Assembly (NCBI GenBank): GCA_013399855.1
Contig: VXAY01006780.1
Span: 439,827 to 503,826, forward strand
Direction: 5' to 3'
DNA: 64,000 bases
From: Oxyruncus cristatus
Lineage: Eukaryota > Chordata > Aves > Passeriformes > Cotingidae
Of the stretch, positions 35,440-47,392 are shown piece by piece. Each line of letters opens with the position of its first letter. Position 1 is the stretch's first letter. The position numbers and the translations under genes were made by a program. The notes beneath the pieces were generated by a model. It was not told the origin of the DNA and did not search any database. It was given only the letters and a program-made list of their open reading frames with translations.

Positions 35440-36297
35440 AAAGAGAAAACAGGGATAGAGCAGAGGCGAGTGGGGGAAGGAGCGGCCCAGGGGATGAAGT
35501 CATTGCTCACTGTGATCAGCAGTGGGAGGGAGAAGCCCTGAGCAGATCCCAGGCAGTGACCGGGGGTGGGGGGCTGTGTGCTGCCCACAGCAGCAGTGCA
35601 GAGGGGGCATTTCCAAGGGGCTGAGTTGGGCTGCAGACAGTGGTCACAGGGCTCGGATTCCCTGCTCCGTGGTTGTCAGGCTGCTCGGTTGGCGCGATGC
35701 AGCGCTCCTGAGCTGCTCATTCAATGGGAGCACAGCGGGCAAATTCCTGGGAAGAGCTGGGGGTCAAATGCAGCAAAAGCCTCCTCTTCCAGCGCCAGCA
35801 GCTGTGGCACAGGGACACTGGTTATGTACAAATGTGTGTATTTAGCTGCAATTTTCAGCTGCTTCTAGGAGTGGGATTGGTGGGGAAGGCAGGAGCAAGG
35901 ACGTTATTTTCTCTCCACAGCGTAAATAAATCTCTTTTGTGTTAGGGGCAGCGGGGGAAAGTTTGTATGTGCGTTGCACTTCAGCAGGGCTCACATCCTG
36001 GATGCTGCTGGATTGCCTCTAATTGCCTCGGAGATGCCTCGGCTCCTCTCACTCCTGCCAGCTCCTGTTTCCATGGGAGACGGCGACTTCTGATCCCGAG
36101 AACTTGAGCTGAGACATATTAATGGTGTTTGGGTAGGGGGCGGCAGCTCCATTAACTCCAGCCCGGGGCACCTCTGGCCACCCACGGGGAGCTTGTGGGG
36201 ACCCTCTTACCTTGGGATGGTGCCTGGCTGTTATTTCAGGTGGGAGCTCTCAGAGGCACATAAACATTCCCCAGAGACCCCCCTCGCTCTGAGGGGA
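35440..36297. other. Moderately GC-rich intron stretch, no gene seen
   Basis: Scattered CpGs (for example CGGTTGGCGCGATGCAGCGC near 35687 and GAGACGGCGACTTC near 36077). No exon is recognised. Confidence 0.5.
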
Positions 36298-36541
36298 TCA
36301 CAGAATCACAGAATATGTGAGTTGGAAGGGACCCACGAGGATCATCGAGTCCAACCTCAGCCCTACACAGGCCCATCCCCAAGAGTCACACCAGGTGCCC
36401 CAGAGGATCATCCAAACACTCCTGGAGCTCTGGCAGCCTTGGTGCTGTGACCACTGCCCTGGGGAGCCTGTTCAGTGCCCAACCACCCTCTGGGGAAGAA
36501 CCTTTTTCTGAGATCCAACCTAAATCTCCCCTGACACAACT
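36298..36541 (-). mobile_element. CR1 LINE 3' end, antisense, separate subfamily
   Basis: TCACAGAATCACAGAATATG, GACCCACGAGGATCATCGAG and TCCAACCTAAATCTCCCCTG mark a subfamily unlike the common copies in this window. Confidence 0.9.
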
Positions 36542-37290
36542 GAACATCTGGTGAGGAACATCTGGTGAAGAAATACAACCCACATTGCCCTGGGATGGTG
36601 CTGCACTGCAGTGGGAAAGAGAGTATGTGCCCTGGGAGAGCTGGGTAGCAGCATTTTTTTGAAAAAAATATGTGGTTTTGTTTAATTTCACAAATAGTTT
36701 AAAACTGCCCAACACTTTCTCTGACCCTTTCCATAGTTGCCTTGGGATCAGCTTTTTTCCTGGCAGTAGATCCAAAACACCACAAGCATTCCTACATCAG
36801 TAGCTGTGTTTCGTTTCCAGCACACTCTTAAATAAACCTTATTCTTCAAAGTTATTGGCCCAGCAAGGAGGTCTGCAGCTCCCTGGCTTTAGGGGTGTAT
36901 TGGATTTGCTGAGTTTTAATGCATTGAAATTTAGGATTACAAAACACTGATAGATCAGCTTTCTGGATCTTTTTTTCCTCAACTAAATTGAAATTTATTT
37001 TTTCTCCTTTGCTTAAAGCATTATTTTTTTAAAAAAGGAAAATAATTTTCCTACCTTTTTTCTTTTTTATTTTTTAAAGGCATATAAAAGAGATGTGTTT
37101 GAGCTTTTATTATCTGGGAAAGCAAAGCTCCCTGTTTTTGTGCGTATTTAACCAGTATCCTCCTTCATAAGGAATGTGAACAACTTCTCTCTAACTGTTC
37201 CACTATAAATAAAAAAAAGAAATCAAGGAAGAAACAAAACAAATCCCATGCGGTATTTTATGGAGGAGCTGTAGGAGCAGAAATCTCCTA

Positions 37291-37330
37291 CATATATATA
37301 TGTATATATATATACATATATACGTATATA
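37291..37330. repeat. (TA)n-rich microsatellite
   Basis: Interrupted CATATATATATG and TATACGTATATA runs. An ORF starting within it (37300-37842) has no recognisable domain. Confidence 0.9.
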
Positions 37331-38133
37331 CCCATCCCATGCTACACAAATCCTTGGTCTCTGTGGGGCTCTCAGTGTGTTTGATACCTGGGGTGGATGT
37401 CAGGCTTCAGAAATGGACCAGGAAAAGAGAATTTGTCTTTCTCTTTCCTATTGCAGATGATGAAAAACAAGTTATCCCACATGCAGTGCTGATGTTGGGG
37501 ATAAAATTACCTGTTCTGTTTCTAATAGCAGGAATTACGGTTTTGTCCTGGCTGTGTGAGATTCCAGCATGGCTGAGGGAGGACAGGGAACAGCCACAGG
37601 ATGGTTGGGAAAGGCCAACGTGTTTCTTGAAGGCTTTCTGGATGCGTCCCTCTCTCCCCCCTTGTCTTGCTGCCCACAAAGAGAAGCCCCAGGTGGGTGC
37701 TCATGGTCTTCACCATCCCATGTTTGCTGTTCATCACAAGACATTATCATTTCTAGGCAAAACCTGCTCCTGCCACTCCTGGTGCAGTTGGATTTGGTCT
37801 GGTTACCAGCTTTACCCAGTGAAAAGCTTCAGTCAAGGCTGACCCTCCCCAGCCAGGCTGGAGACCCACCAGGGCAGCTGGGGTTTGCAGTTAACCTGGC
37901 TAAGGTCAGGTGTGTTTTGGTGCTTAGGACTGGGTTCTACTTTGGGAGCCAGAATTTGATGGAGTCTGAATAATGGTCTAAACCCCCCCGTGAGAAGTGT
38001 CTGTGTGAACCCCTTGGGCACCAGAGCAGAGGCACTGGTACATCTGCTGGGCCACTGACACCCAGGGCCGCTCTGGGGATGAGCAGGAGGTGTTTGGTTG
38101 GTGTGTTTGCCCTTAGATACACACAGCAGGGAG

Positions 38134-38152
38134 GCCTTTATCGGATAAAGGC
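38134..38152. repeat. Palindrome with paired GATA sites, 9-bp arms around one base
   Basis: GCCTTTATC (38134-38142), a central G, then GATAAAGGC (38144-38152). Both arms contain the GATAA/TTATC core. Confidence 0.85.
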
Positions 38153-38906
38153 TGTACAAGCAAGATCAGAGATATCCAGTAAATGAACTCCCAGTTGTCT
38201 GAAAGCTAAATATGTCCCTGAGCTTTTCCATATGGTTGTTTTCTTCCACAAATTCAGTCTTTGATTGTCACCAAGAGGTGCTGCACTGCTGCTGTCCCAG
38301 CCTCATTTTTAAATCCTCACCACTCCCCGTCTCAGTTCCAAAAGTATTTACAAATCTCTTATGAAAACACACCGAAGAACCATCAAGCCCGATTTGCTCT
38401 TGGACGTGCTGATGTTACAGAGCCCAGTTCCAGACATATCCACTGTGCCCTGGAGACTGAAGCCCGTGGGAATGCTGCAACTACTATCACTTGTGCTTTA
38501 CACCATGGGGACATGGTTTCTCAGTCCCAACGCCCCAGGGGAAGGGCTGTGCTGGTGCCATCCAGCCTTGTCCTCGAGTCACGTGGCTCTTTTGCTCCAC
38601 ACATCCTTCAGATTAATTACAGCTCTCCAAAAAAACCATCATGGAGGAAAGGCAAGAAAGAAAAAGATTTCTTTCTCTCCTCTTCTTCTCAAAATGCAAT
38701 TTTTTTTGTTTAACTTCCTTTCCCAGCTGAACACTTTTGGAAATTTAAAAGTATTTTTGATACGGCTTTATAGTGAGCAAAGTTATCAGCAAATGGCCTG
38801 TTCTTTTAGCAGCAATCTCATTCCTGCATCAAGCACCTGCCCCTGCAGCCGTGGGAGCAGCTGTTTGAGTTGAGCACAGAAATGAAATGCTGATGGTTTC
38901 ACACCC

Positions 38907-38956
38907 CGTACGGTTGCGCGTTGCTCCGGCATGGCTAGCGTCGTCTCCTCGGCCCT
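38907..38956. other. Short CpG cluster in intron
   Basis: About eight CpGs in 50 bases (CCGTACGGTTGCGCG and TAGCGTCGTCTCCTCGG) in otherwise CpG-poor sequence. An ATG at 38931 opens a frame of about 49 codons with no known match. Confidence 0.5.
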
Positions 38957-39179
38957 GGGGGCAGCTCCAAGTGCTGGGGACCTTCCAGAGATGGGATGGA
39001 GAGTGTTTTGGAGGGCTCTCAGCTGCTTTTGCTTAGAAAGAGCAAAGAAAGCTGATTTTTGTGTAAATAATTCGGTTTAAAATTTCTCTGAAAGGAAAGA
39101 ACTGTGAAGCTGCAGTGAGATGACCTTGTGTCCTGGGCTCATCCCACAGCATGGACAGAAGGACCAGGCGTGGGATTGT

Positions 39180-39730
39180 TGCCCTCTGCTCCACTCTAGT
39201 GAGAACCCACCTGCAGTGCTGCCTCCAGCTCTGAGGTCCCCAGCACAGGAAGGATGTGGAGCTGCTGGAGCGAGTCCAGAGGAGGCCATGGAGATGTTCC
39301 AAGGGCTGGAGACCCTCTGCTCTGGAGCCAGGCTGGGAGAGCTGGGAGTGTTCACCTGGAGAAGAGAAGGCTCCAGGGAGATGTTAGAGCCCCTTCCAGT
39401 GTGTGAAGGGGCTCCAAGAGAGCTGGAGGGGGACTTGGGACAAGGGCCTGGAGGAACAGAACAAGGGGGAATGGCTTCCCACTGGCAGAGGGCAGGGTTA
39501 GATGGGATATTGGGAAGGAATTGTTGGCTGTGAGGGTGGTAAGGCCCTGGCACAGGTTGCCCAGAGAAGCTGTGGCTGCTCCATCCCTGGAAGTGTCCAA
39601 GGCCAGGTTGGACGGGGCTTGGAGCAAAGTGGTCTAGTAGAAGGTGTCCCTGCCCATAGCAGGGGGTGGAACTGGATGAGCTTTAAGGTCCCTCCCAACC
39701 CAAACCAGCCTGGGATTCCCTCATTCTGTG
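39180..39730 (+). mobile_element. CR1 LINE 3' fragment, ~550 bp
   Basis: CTGCTCCACTCTAGTGAGAA, GCGAGTCCAGAGGAGGCC, GGGTTAGATGGGATATTGGG and GGCAGGGGGTGGAACTGG-type blocks in order. One of the longest copies here. The 137-codon frame across it is not the CR1 coding frame. Confidence 0.93.
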
Positions 39731-40725
39731 ACTGTCACACAGGGTCCCACATGTGGGCTGCACAGGCAGCACATGCTGGGGGGTTTTGCCTTCCTGCTCC
39801 ACATGAGATGAATTGTGAGCTCAGATCCCTGACCTGCAGTGCCAATCCAAACCCATTCTGTCCCTGTGCTTAACCAGATGCAGTTGTTGCCACCAAAGTG
39901 CAGTTCAACACTCCCCTGAACGGCTCTGCAGCTTTGTTTTCTCTTCTAAAACCCCTCAGATTTGTTCTGAAACACTCTGATATACACGAATGTAGCCAAC
40001 ATGATTTTTCCTCATTAGAGTGATGGCTCATTCCTTCTCTGTTGCTTTTCATCCCAGCTTTTATAGCTTGCTTTGAGAAGAATCAGTTGCTTTATTCCTA
40101 CTCCATTAAAAAATAAAACACTGTTACAAGCTAAATGTTATTTTGAAAAATAAGGTGTGAGGAATTGTCTGTGATTGCACAGGGTTGAAAAAACTTCCTA
40201 TTTTATTGGAAAAATAATAAGTATGGATGAGTTTTGCTGTAAGGAGCAAGCTGGTCATATTACAGCAATCTAAGTACCTATAGCAAAAGGGAAAATATTT
40301 GTTGAAATGCTGCGGAGGAACTGGGGTTACACCGCCCATTGCTGGCAGTGTCTGATTTTTAATCTTACTCTAAATTCTCCTTCTCTCTCTGAAAAGTGTT
40401 TAGTATTCCTTGGAGGCTCTATTGATCAGGGAACTCTACTTAGAGTTGAGACCGTCTGAGCTATTTTTACAGACGAGTGTAGTGAATGAGAGATAGGGTT
40501 GGGTTGGTGGCTCCGGCCACGGCCACGGCCCCGTTACAGATTTCCCTTTGTTTCTGCATTTGCTCACTTATTCTCCCGTGCTGGGCTGGGGGGATGAACA
40601 AAATAAATGGTGGTATTTGGTAGAGTATCATTTTTTTCTGTGTATAGCAAGGAATTATATCTAATTTGCCGACAAAGGCTGTGATTTTTTTTTGTTGTTG
40701 TTGTGACAAAGCTTTTTGCACTGCT

Positions 40726-40978
40726 GAGGGACCTCGAGTCCCGTGTCCAGTTCTGGGCTCCTTGGGACAAGACAGACTTGGAGCATGTCCAGGGAAGGGA
40801 ACAGAGCCGGGAGAGAGTCTGGAGCACCAGGAGCGGCTGAGGGAGCTGGGAGAGCTCAGCCCGGAGAAAAGGAGGCTCGGGGGGACCTTTTCTCTCTCTG
40901 CAACTCCCTGGCAGGAGGGTGGAGCCAGGTGAGAGTCGGGCTCTGCTCCCAGGGAACAAGGGACAGGGCAAGACGAAG
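40726..40978 (+). mobile_element. CR1 LINE fragment
   Basis: CTCGAGTCCCGTGTCCAGTT, CAGGAGCGGCTGAGGGAGC and CTGCTCCCAGGGAACAAGGG. It stops before the 3' UTR, so it is truncated at both ends. Confidence 0.9.
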
Positions 40979-43440
40979 TTTGGGGAGGGAGGGGTGTCAG
41001 CAGTGGGGGCCAGCAGTGGGGGGTCAACCAGAGAGGTCAGTGGTGGGGATCAGCCAGAAAGGTGTATTTCTGGATGAGACAGTCCTGGCAGTTTGCCTAA
41101 TTCAGGATAAAATACATGTTTTAAAAGCTAGAGTATTTACCAAGTGCTAAGTATTAAAAATGAAATATAACTGTCTTTGGATTATTGGCTGAGCCAACAA
41201 GTACTGATCTTGTTGCTCTTGAAACAATGTTCTTTAAATAAATGATGGGTTGGGTGTACTTAATAAAATGTTGTCCTTTATTGAAAGGTATTTTTAATCT
41301 TCCGTCACCATTTAAACAGCAGAATTTGCAATGAGCCATTCTTGGTATTTAAGATACTGTTCACTGAATTAAATCTGAGAGCAGGATTTTCTACTGTGAA
41401 TACCCAATGTATGTATTTATCAATATTTTAGTAGTATGTCGCATTGAAGAAAAAAAAAAAGCTCATTGCTGCATGTCCTCCGTGTATCCTCCACAAATCC
41501 AAGGCTTGGTGTTTTGGAATTTCAGTCATTTTGAATTTTGGTCATTGGTATTTTGCAATTAAGGTCATTAAGTTGTTAAAAAAATTGAGAGAAGCAGAGA
41601 ACACACAGAGAAAATGAGCCCTTGAGAGCATCTTACTTTGAGAATCTGTGGAAGGGAAAGAGAAGTTTGGCAGGGAGGAGTAAGATTTCTTGGGCCGATA
41701 ATAAAAGGAATGAAGAAATGCTCTTTGGCACAAGGAAGTGTCTGAGGTGTGGAAGAGATCATCAGGTGCAAAGACTCAATGTGCCAAGCACTGGAGATGG
41801 GATTAAGGTATTGCCTGTGTGAAAGTTGAAACACAATGTGGTGCTGAACCTGGAGAGCTACAAGGTGGCTTCTGGATCCTCTTCAAACTGTATTCAGGGC
41901 TTAGATTTGTCTTAATATAGAATGTTTCCCCTTTCAGTTTATAACCTCTGCTTCTCTAAGGCACTTGGGCTTTGTTCTTGCTACACTGGATACTGTCCTT
42001 GGCTGTGCAAAACCTGCAGCAGCTCCCTGTGTTTTACCTGGGAGAAGGACATGGAGCTGCTCACTCAGTGATAGACTGCAATTCAGAAATGGTGTCACAG
42101 TGCCAGCAAGGAGAGAGTTAAACTATTGTGCTGTGTTGAGGGGAATCACTTCATTGGCTCTGCACGGCCTGTAACTATTTTTAGTGGAGTTGCTGATGTG
42201 CTGCATTTGAGGGTTTGGCCCTGTATAAGTTTGATTATGGCACTAAGATTTTAACATTATAACAGGTAAAATACAATGGTCTAGTCCTTTAATGCAGAAG
42301 ATTTAAAAGATTTTTAAAACAGCAACTAGTTTCTTGCCAGGCCATATGTTTCATGCAAAGTAACTTTTTAATGTTTCCAGGCTGTATTTTTTAAAACCTC
42401 AGATTTCTGAGGAAGTTGAATTCTGGTGTTGACTGTATGTCAGTACTTAATGACACTTCAGACACCTTGCAGGACATGGGCTGAATGGAACCAGGTCATC
42501 TCAGAGCCAATTTTTATTTCACATCTTGACCAAAGTTGTTTGCTGTTCTTATTTGCAGCTGCTCTGAAAAAAAAAAAAAAACCAAACAAATTTAGAACTG
42601 CTCAATACTGAGATACTTCCCAAAAGTCTACTGAATTTCTCATGGAAGACTAAAATACAGTGTATATTCCTTGAAGTATTGCACTTGACATTAGAAAAAG
42701 AAATTCTGGACTGGGAAATTTGCAGTGACCAAGAAACTCACTCAAATGTGACCTAAAATTTGCCTCATATGGTCTCCGGAAATTCTGTCCTTTTACTCAA
42801 GCTCCTTTTGTCTGCAATTACCATAAACATGGTTAGTGTAAAGATTTCCTATTCCAATCACTTACCCAGCAGCATTAATGGAACAAGCTCAGCCAGAAAT
42901 GTTTATTCATTATGCATTCTTTAAAAAAAAAAACAAAAAAACCCCAAAAACACAAAACCCAAACCCACAGCTTAATAGCTTTTTCTTCCCAAGTCCAAGT
43001 GTGTCAGTTCCAAATTCATAGGATCTTTCCAGGTTGAAAGGCTTGTTCTTCCTGACAGCTGTCAGGTTCACTGGTGATGTAAATTAATATTAAAGGACAA
43101 CAAATGAATGACAGAGGAAATCTTGAAAATCTTCTCAGCCCAAGACACTCAGTTTCAGACTTTTAATGCCTACAAAATATGAATTGCAAGTAGGCAAATT
43201 ACTGGAGGATTCAGAGTGTTGATATGTGAAGGGAACAAGCAGATGCAGCTGACAGGCTCAGAGAAGACAGAGCAAAGCATTTTAGGTGCCACCTGGACAA
43301 ACAAACAGCTTCCAGACACAAGTGGGACTTGGGTAGTTCAGTGTAAGAAGTAAAATTTCAGTCATTACTATTCAGTTATTACTTGTTACCCTCTGCAGCT
43401 AAATTATTTTACAAACATGGACCTCTCCTGTTTGAAGAGA
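40979..43440. other. Intron stretch without gene or CR1
   Basis: AT-rich unique sequence with a poly(A) run near 41450-41460, an A14 run near 42567, and an A/C-rich tract at 42922-42966. Confidence 0.55.
42922..42966. repeat. A-rich (AAAAC/ACCC) low-complexity tract
   Basis: A11 then CA7 and CCCCA5 runs. Confidence 0.8.
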
Positions 43441-43693
43441 GGACGCAGCCTCCAGGTGCACCAGGGGAGGATCGGGTTGGACATCAGGAGGAATTTCTTC
43501 CTGGAAAAGGTGGTCAGGCATTGGAAGGGGCTTCCCAGGGAGGTGGTGGAGTCCCCATCCCTGAAGGTGTCCAAGGAACAACTGGATGTGGCACTCAGTG
43601 CTCTGGGCTGGGTGACACGGTGGGGATCGGGCACAGGGTGGAGTCGATGGTCTTGGAGAGCCTTTCCAACCTCAGTGATTCTGGGATTCTGTG
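43441..43693 (+). mobile_element. CR1 LINE 3' end
   Basis: GGGTTGGACATCAGGAGGAA, GGTGGTCAGGCATTGGAAGG and GGGTGACACGGTGGGGATCG, with the terminus CTGGGATTCTGTG. Confidence 0.92.
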
Positions 43694-43944
43694 TGTGAGA
43701 ATGGCTGTGAGACAGAGAAAAGAGCTCCTTGTATAATTGCTGGCTGTTATTGCACACCCTGAATTGCTGAGCTCTTGTTTATATTTTCTGAAATGTCTTT
43801 CCAAGGTGTGTGAGGGCAGGAGCCATCCCTGTATATGTGGTACCTGTGTACCTGGATCGGGGGAGCAGATCCATAGGGCTCCTGGTTTCTGTGAGGGATG
43901 TCATACAGGGAAATGAGGGAAGTGATTCAAGATCACTCACTGAT

Positions 43945-44050
43945 CCAGAAGGGGGTCCAGTGGAGGGAATCAAAGAAGGGCCTGGAGCATGTCTGGTACA
44001 AGGACATGCTGTGGGAGCTGGGCCTGCTCAGCCTCGAGAAGAGTCTGGTT
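43945..44050 (+). mobile_element. CR1 LINE fragment, old
   Basis: GGCCTGGAGCATGTCTGG, GTGGGAGCTGGGCCTGCTC and AGCCTCGAGAAGAG match the ORF2 end weakly. Confidence 0.6.
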
Positions 44051-45265
44051 CTGTGGCTCCTTAGTGCAGAGGTGCTCTGAAAGAGGGCTCTGTGCCTCTT
44101 AGAAAGATGTCTGTCCAAACCCACTCACAGACGCAGTTCTTGCAGAGTCTTTATGTCGATTCATCCTTTCTTTATGAGGCACAAGCTTTTTTATAGTCCT
44201 ATTCACCCTTCTTTTTTTTCTGTTGTGAATGTTTAATTATTACCCCAGTGTCACTGGGAAAAGCTGCAGTTGTCTGAGTATTGGTTATAAAGATTTACTT
44301 CTGTGGTGCTTTACTGCTATAAAATTCAGGATTGTAGAACAGCACAGGAAAATGTAGATTGAGTAATTTTTGGGAATCAATAAATGCACACGTGAGTGCA
44401 GCTGCAGATGAGGCTGAAGGTTTACGGACCTCATCCATCATTTATGCTGGAATCAGTCCGAGAAACAGAGCTTTGTCATCTCAGCTCGCATTGTGGGGAC
44501 AGCACTGCTCTTGCTTACAGCAAATAAATTTATTGACATCTTACTCTGGATCGATTAAAGCACAGCTCTTCCTTGGACAGGCATTTTCCTGTCTTTTAAC
44601 AAGGAAATGTTGTGGATGGAAATCTGGAACAGTGGAGAGATTTATGTAACTGACAGCCCTGGGCACCTGGCAAATCCATAGGTGCATAGTTAGCACACCT
44701 GAGGTGTTTCATTTAACTCACACTATGTGGGAGAGACCAAGAAATATTAAATAGTAAATAATGGGAAAGGTCCCTGCCCAGGGCTATTCCCATACTCTTC
44801 CCAAACATCAGCCCCTGTCACAGAGCAGCCCCATGGGGCTGGCAAGCAGGATATTAGGTTGGGACATAAATTTCTGCTTCTATTCTCCAAAAGTGATCAA
44901 TTTTCAAGAAGCCATATTTCCACAGGATTCCAGGAGTGTTCTGTTTAGTTTTTCCTGATACATTTTTAGTAGTGTAACTCTTGGATTTCTTCTGGTCAAC
45001 AACCCCTTCTCATTGCTGATTATCTTTCATTATAACAAATTATAACAGAGGAAAAACAATTTGCTGGAATACAGTTTCTGCATGTGTTTGTCAAACTTAT
45101 CTGTTTAGTGAGACGAAATTAAATAAAGTGAAATCTAATAGAAAGCAAAATCAGACCTCCCTGAGGGGACTGCTTTGTTTCCTTGGAAGTTCAATAGAAA
45201 TATGTGCATGGGTAATCCCAAGTGTTAAGATATAAATAAAAGTAACAATTATTGCTACTTTATTG

Positions 45266-45436
45266 GAGTGGGCTGCTCAGGGCAGTGGGGGAGTCACCAT
45301 CCCTAGAAGTATTCAAAAAATGTGTGGATGTCGCAGTTCATTATATGGTTTAGTGGCCATGGTGGTATTCAGTTGAAGGTTGGACTTGATTAGATTAAGG
45401 TCTTTTCCAGCCTTAGTGATTCCATGATTCTGTGGT
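45266..45436 (+). mobile_element. CR1 LINE 3' end, diverged
   Basis: GGCTGCTCAGGGCAGTGGGG, GGTCTTTTCCAGCCTTAGTG and GATTCCATGATTCTGTGG. Confidence 0.85.
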
Positions 45437-45576
45437 TCATGTTTCTGCTTGGGTCGGTCTGGGTTAAGTTTGGGATATGTTTGGAGTACTCCCAGGTGTG
45501 TGGAAGTGTGGTCTGGAATGTCTATTTGATGCCCACAGAGCAAGCAGAGATGTGGCTCAGGAAGGTTCCAAAAGAC

Positions 45577-45650
45577 ACAGAATCATTAAGGCTGGAAAAG
45601 ACCTCCAAGACCATCAAGCCCAACCTTCGATCAGGTACAACCATCCCGCT
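45577..45650 (-). mobile_element. CR1 LINE terminus, antisense
   Basis: CACAGAATCATTAAGGCTGG, AAAAGACCTCCAAGACCATC and AAGCCCAACC. Opposes the + copy 140 bases upstream. Confidence 0.85.
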
Positions 45651-47015
45651 ACTTTGCTCTGCCTCTTTATGACACTTCCTGGCACACAAATGAATTGTGT
45701 CTCACCTTTATGTATTAGACACACACGATTTAAAAATCTTGAGATCTGGATTGTGACAGGCGAGAGATCGGGGTATTTTATCTTACGAGCCACGTTTCTT
45801 CAGCAGTGAACTGGTTTTTATCCCATAATCCCAGGCAAGACAGTGAACCCATCACACAGGGATGTTTGCATGGTTCCTGTCCAGGCTTCCAAGAAATGTC
45901 TGGTCTCCCCAGCTTTCTCTTGGGCCCTTTCCTGAGCACTGGATTCCTGATAAACTTTGAGAAGCTGAGAGTCTGGTGATCCTTCCCTGCCACTGAAATC
46001 CTTTCGGGAAGGGACGACCTCAGACTTCATTACATATGCAAATCAGGTCATTATTTGGTGATGTGCCATTGCATGCACATTTTTGCATGGGTAATCCTTC
46101 AAACTGTGCCTCAGGTGTTAAATGTTCATGTTTTTCCACACATGCCACTCAGTCATTTATTTTAATGCATTTTTTCCCTCACAAATCTGTGTGTGCCTCG
46201 AGAGGAGAGAAAAAATTCCATCCCTTGGAAGTCCAGGGCCGTGTTAGATTGCAATTTCCCGTGGGAGGGAAGAAGAGTTCTCTTTATTTTTGCTCCATGG
46301 TTTCTTTTATAATAGGAATAAGCTCTTGGTAGAATATTTACAATAAAAAAGCTTTGAAATTGATTAAATGCCTAAGGTTTCTCTTGGCCATTAACCAAAC
46401 TTGGCAGCCATTTATTGCTTTGAACCGTGCAAGGCAGCAGAGATAATCCGTTAAATATAATAAGTCCCTTCAATATAATGAAGTATAAACAGTAGCGTGG
46501 TGAGGGGAAAGTTCTGTCTTTTAGGAACGATGTAGGAAGAATGGATCACCAGACACTTATGCTCCTGGTTTCTAAATTTCTGAGGAGCAGAAATTATTTG
46601 CTCTGTGTGTGCCAGCAATTTTTGTTCAAAAGAGATCTTCCCTTTTACTCCTAGTTGGTATAAAAAATGAAACAAAAAAGAAGGAAAAAATTATTGGATA
46701 AAAGGAAAGAGGAAAGGTCTAATCTACCAGTATGGGGTCACTCTCCCCACCCCCCAGGCCAGTGCTGTCATTCAGATCCCTGCAAAGCTCCTCCTGACTT
46801 TGTTCCCTCCCCAGTTTTGGAGAACAGCCCTTTATTTTGAATACCAGGATTTGTCACGATTTCCTTTCTGAGGGCAGAGCTGCAGCTCAGCAGCTGGTGG
46901 ATTCTGGCCCTTTGGTCATGGCCAAGACCTTCAGTCCCACCATCAAACATGCCAAGAAACCCCATTCAGTGAGTGGGAGAACCAGCAGAGCTCCCCGAGT
47001 GCTGGGGGGGTATAT

Positions 47016-47392
47016 TTCATAGAATCATGGAATGGTTTGGATTGGAAGGGCCCTTAAAGCTCATCCAGTCCCACCCCCTGCCATGGGCAGGGACACCTTC
47101 CACTAGCCCAGGTTGCTCCAAGCCCCGTCCAACTTGGCCTTGGGCACTTCCAGGGATGGGGCAGCCACAGCTTCTCTGGGCAACCTGTGCCAGGGCCTCA
47201 CCACCCTCCCAGGGAAGAATTTCTCCCCAGTATCCCACCTAACCCTGCCCTCTGATACTGGACATTCCCCCTTGTCCTGTTCCTCCAGCCCTTGTCCAGA
47301 GTCCTTCTCCAGCTCTCTTGGAGCCCCTTTAGGCACTGGAGCCTTCTCTTCTCCAAGATGAACACCCTCAGCTCTCTCAACCTGTCTCCACA
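47016..47392 (-). mobile_element. CR1 LINE 3' fragment, antisense, ~375 bp
   Basis: CATAGAATCATGGAATGG terminus, CCACCCCCTGCCATGGGC, CTTGTCCAGAGTCCTTCTCC and TTCTCTTCTCCAAGATGAAC. Confidence 0.92.

Noticed and set aside
37300..37842. 180-codon plus-strand frame
   Set aside because: It starts inside a TA microsatellite and has no recognisable domain or splice context.
38361..38873. 170-codon plus-strand frame
   Set aside because: No domain is recognised; it overlaps another frame of 150 codons, as expected in a stop-poor patch.
39120..39533. 137-codon plus-strand frame
   Set aside because: It lies within a CR1 tail and is not the CR1 coding frame.
44695..44707. ACACCT-G-AGGTGT T-box-like inverted repeat
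   Set aside because: Arms are only six bases and a match of this length is expected by chance several times in the window.
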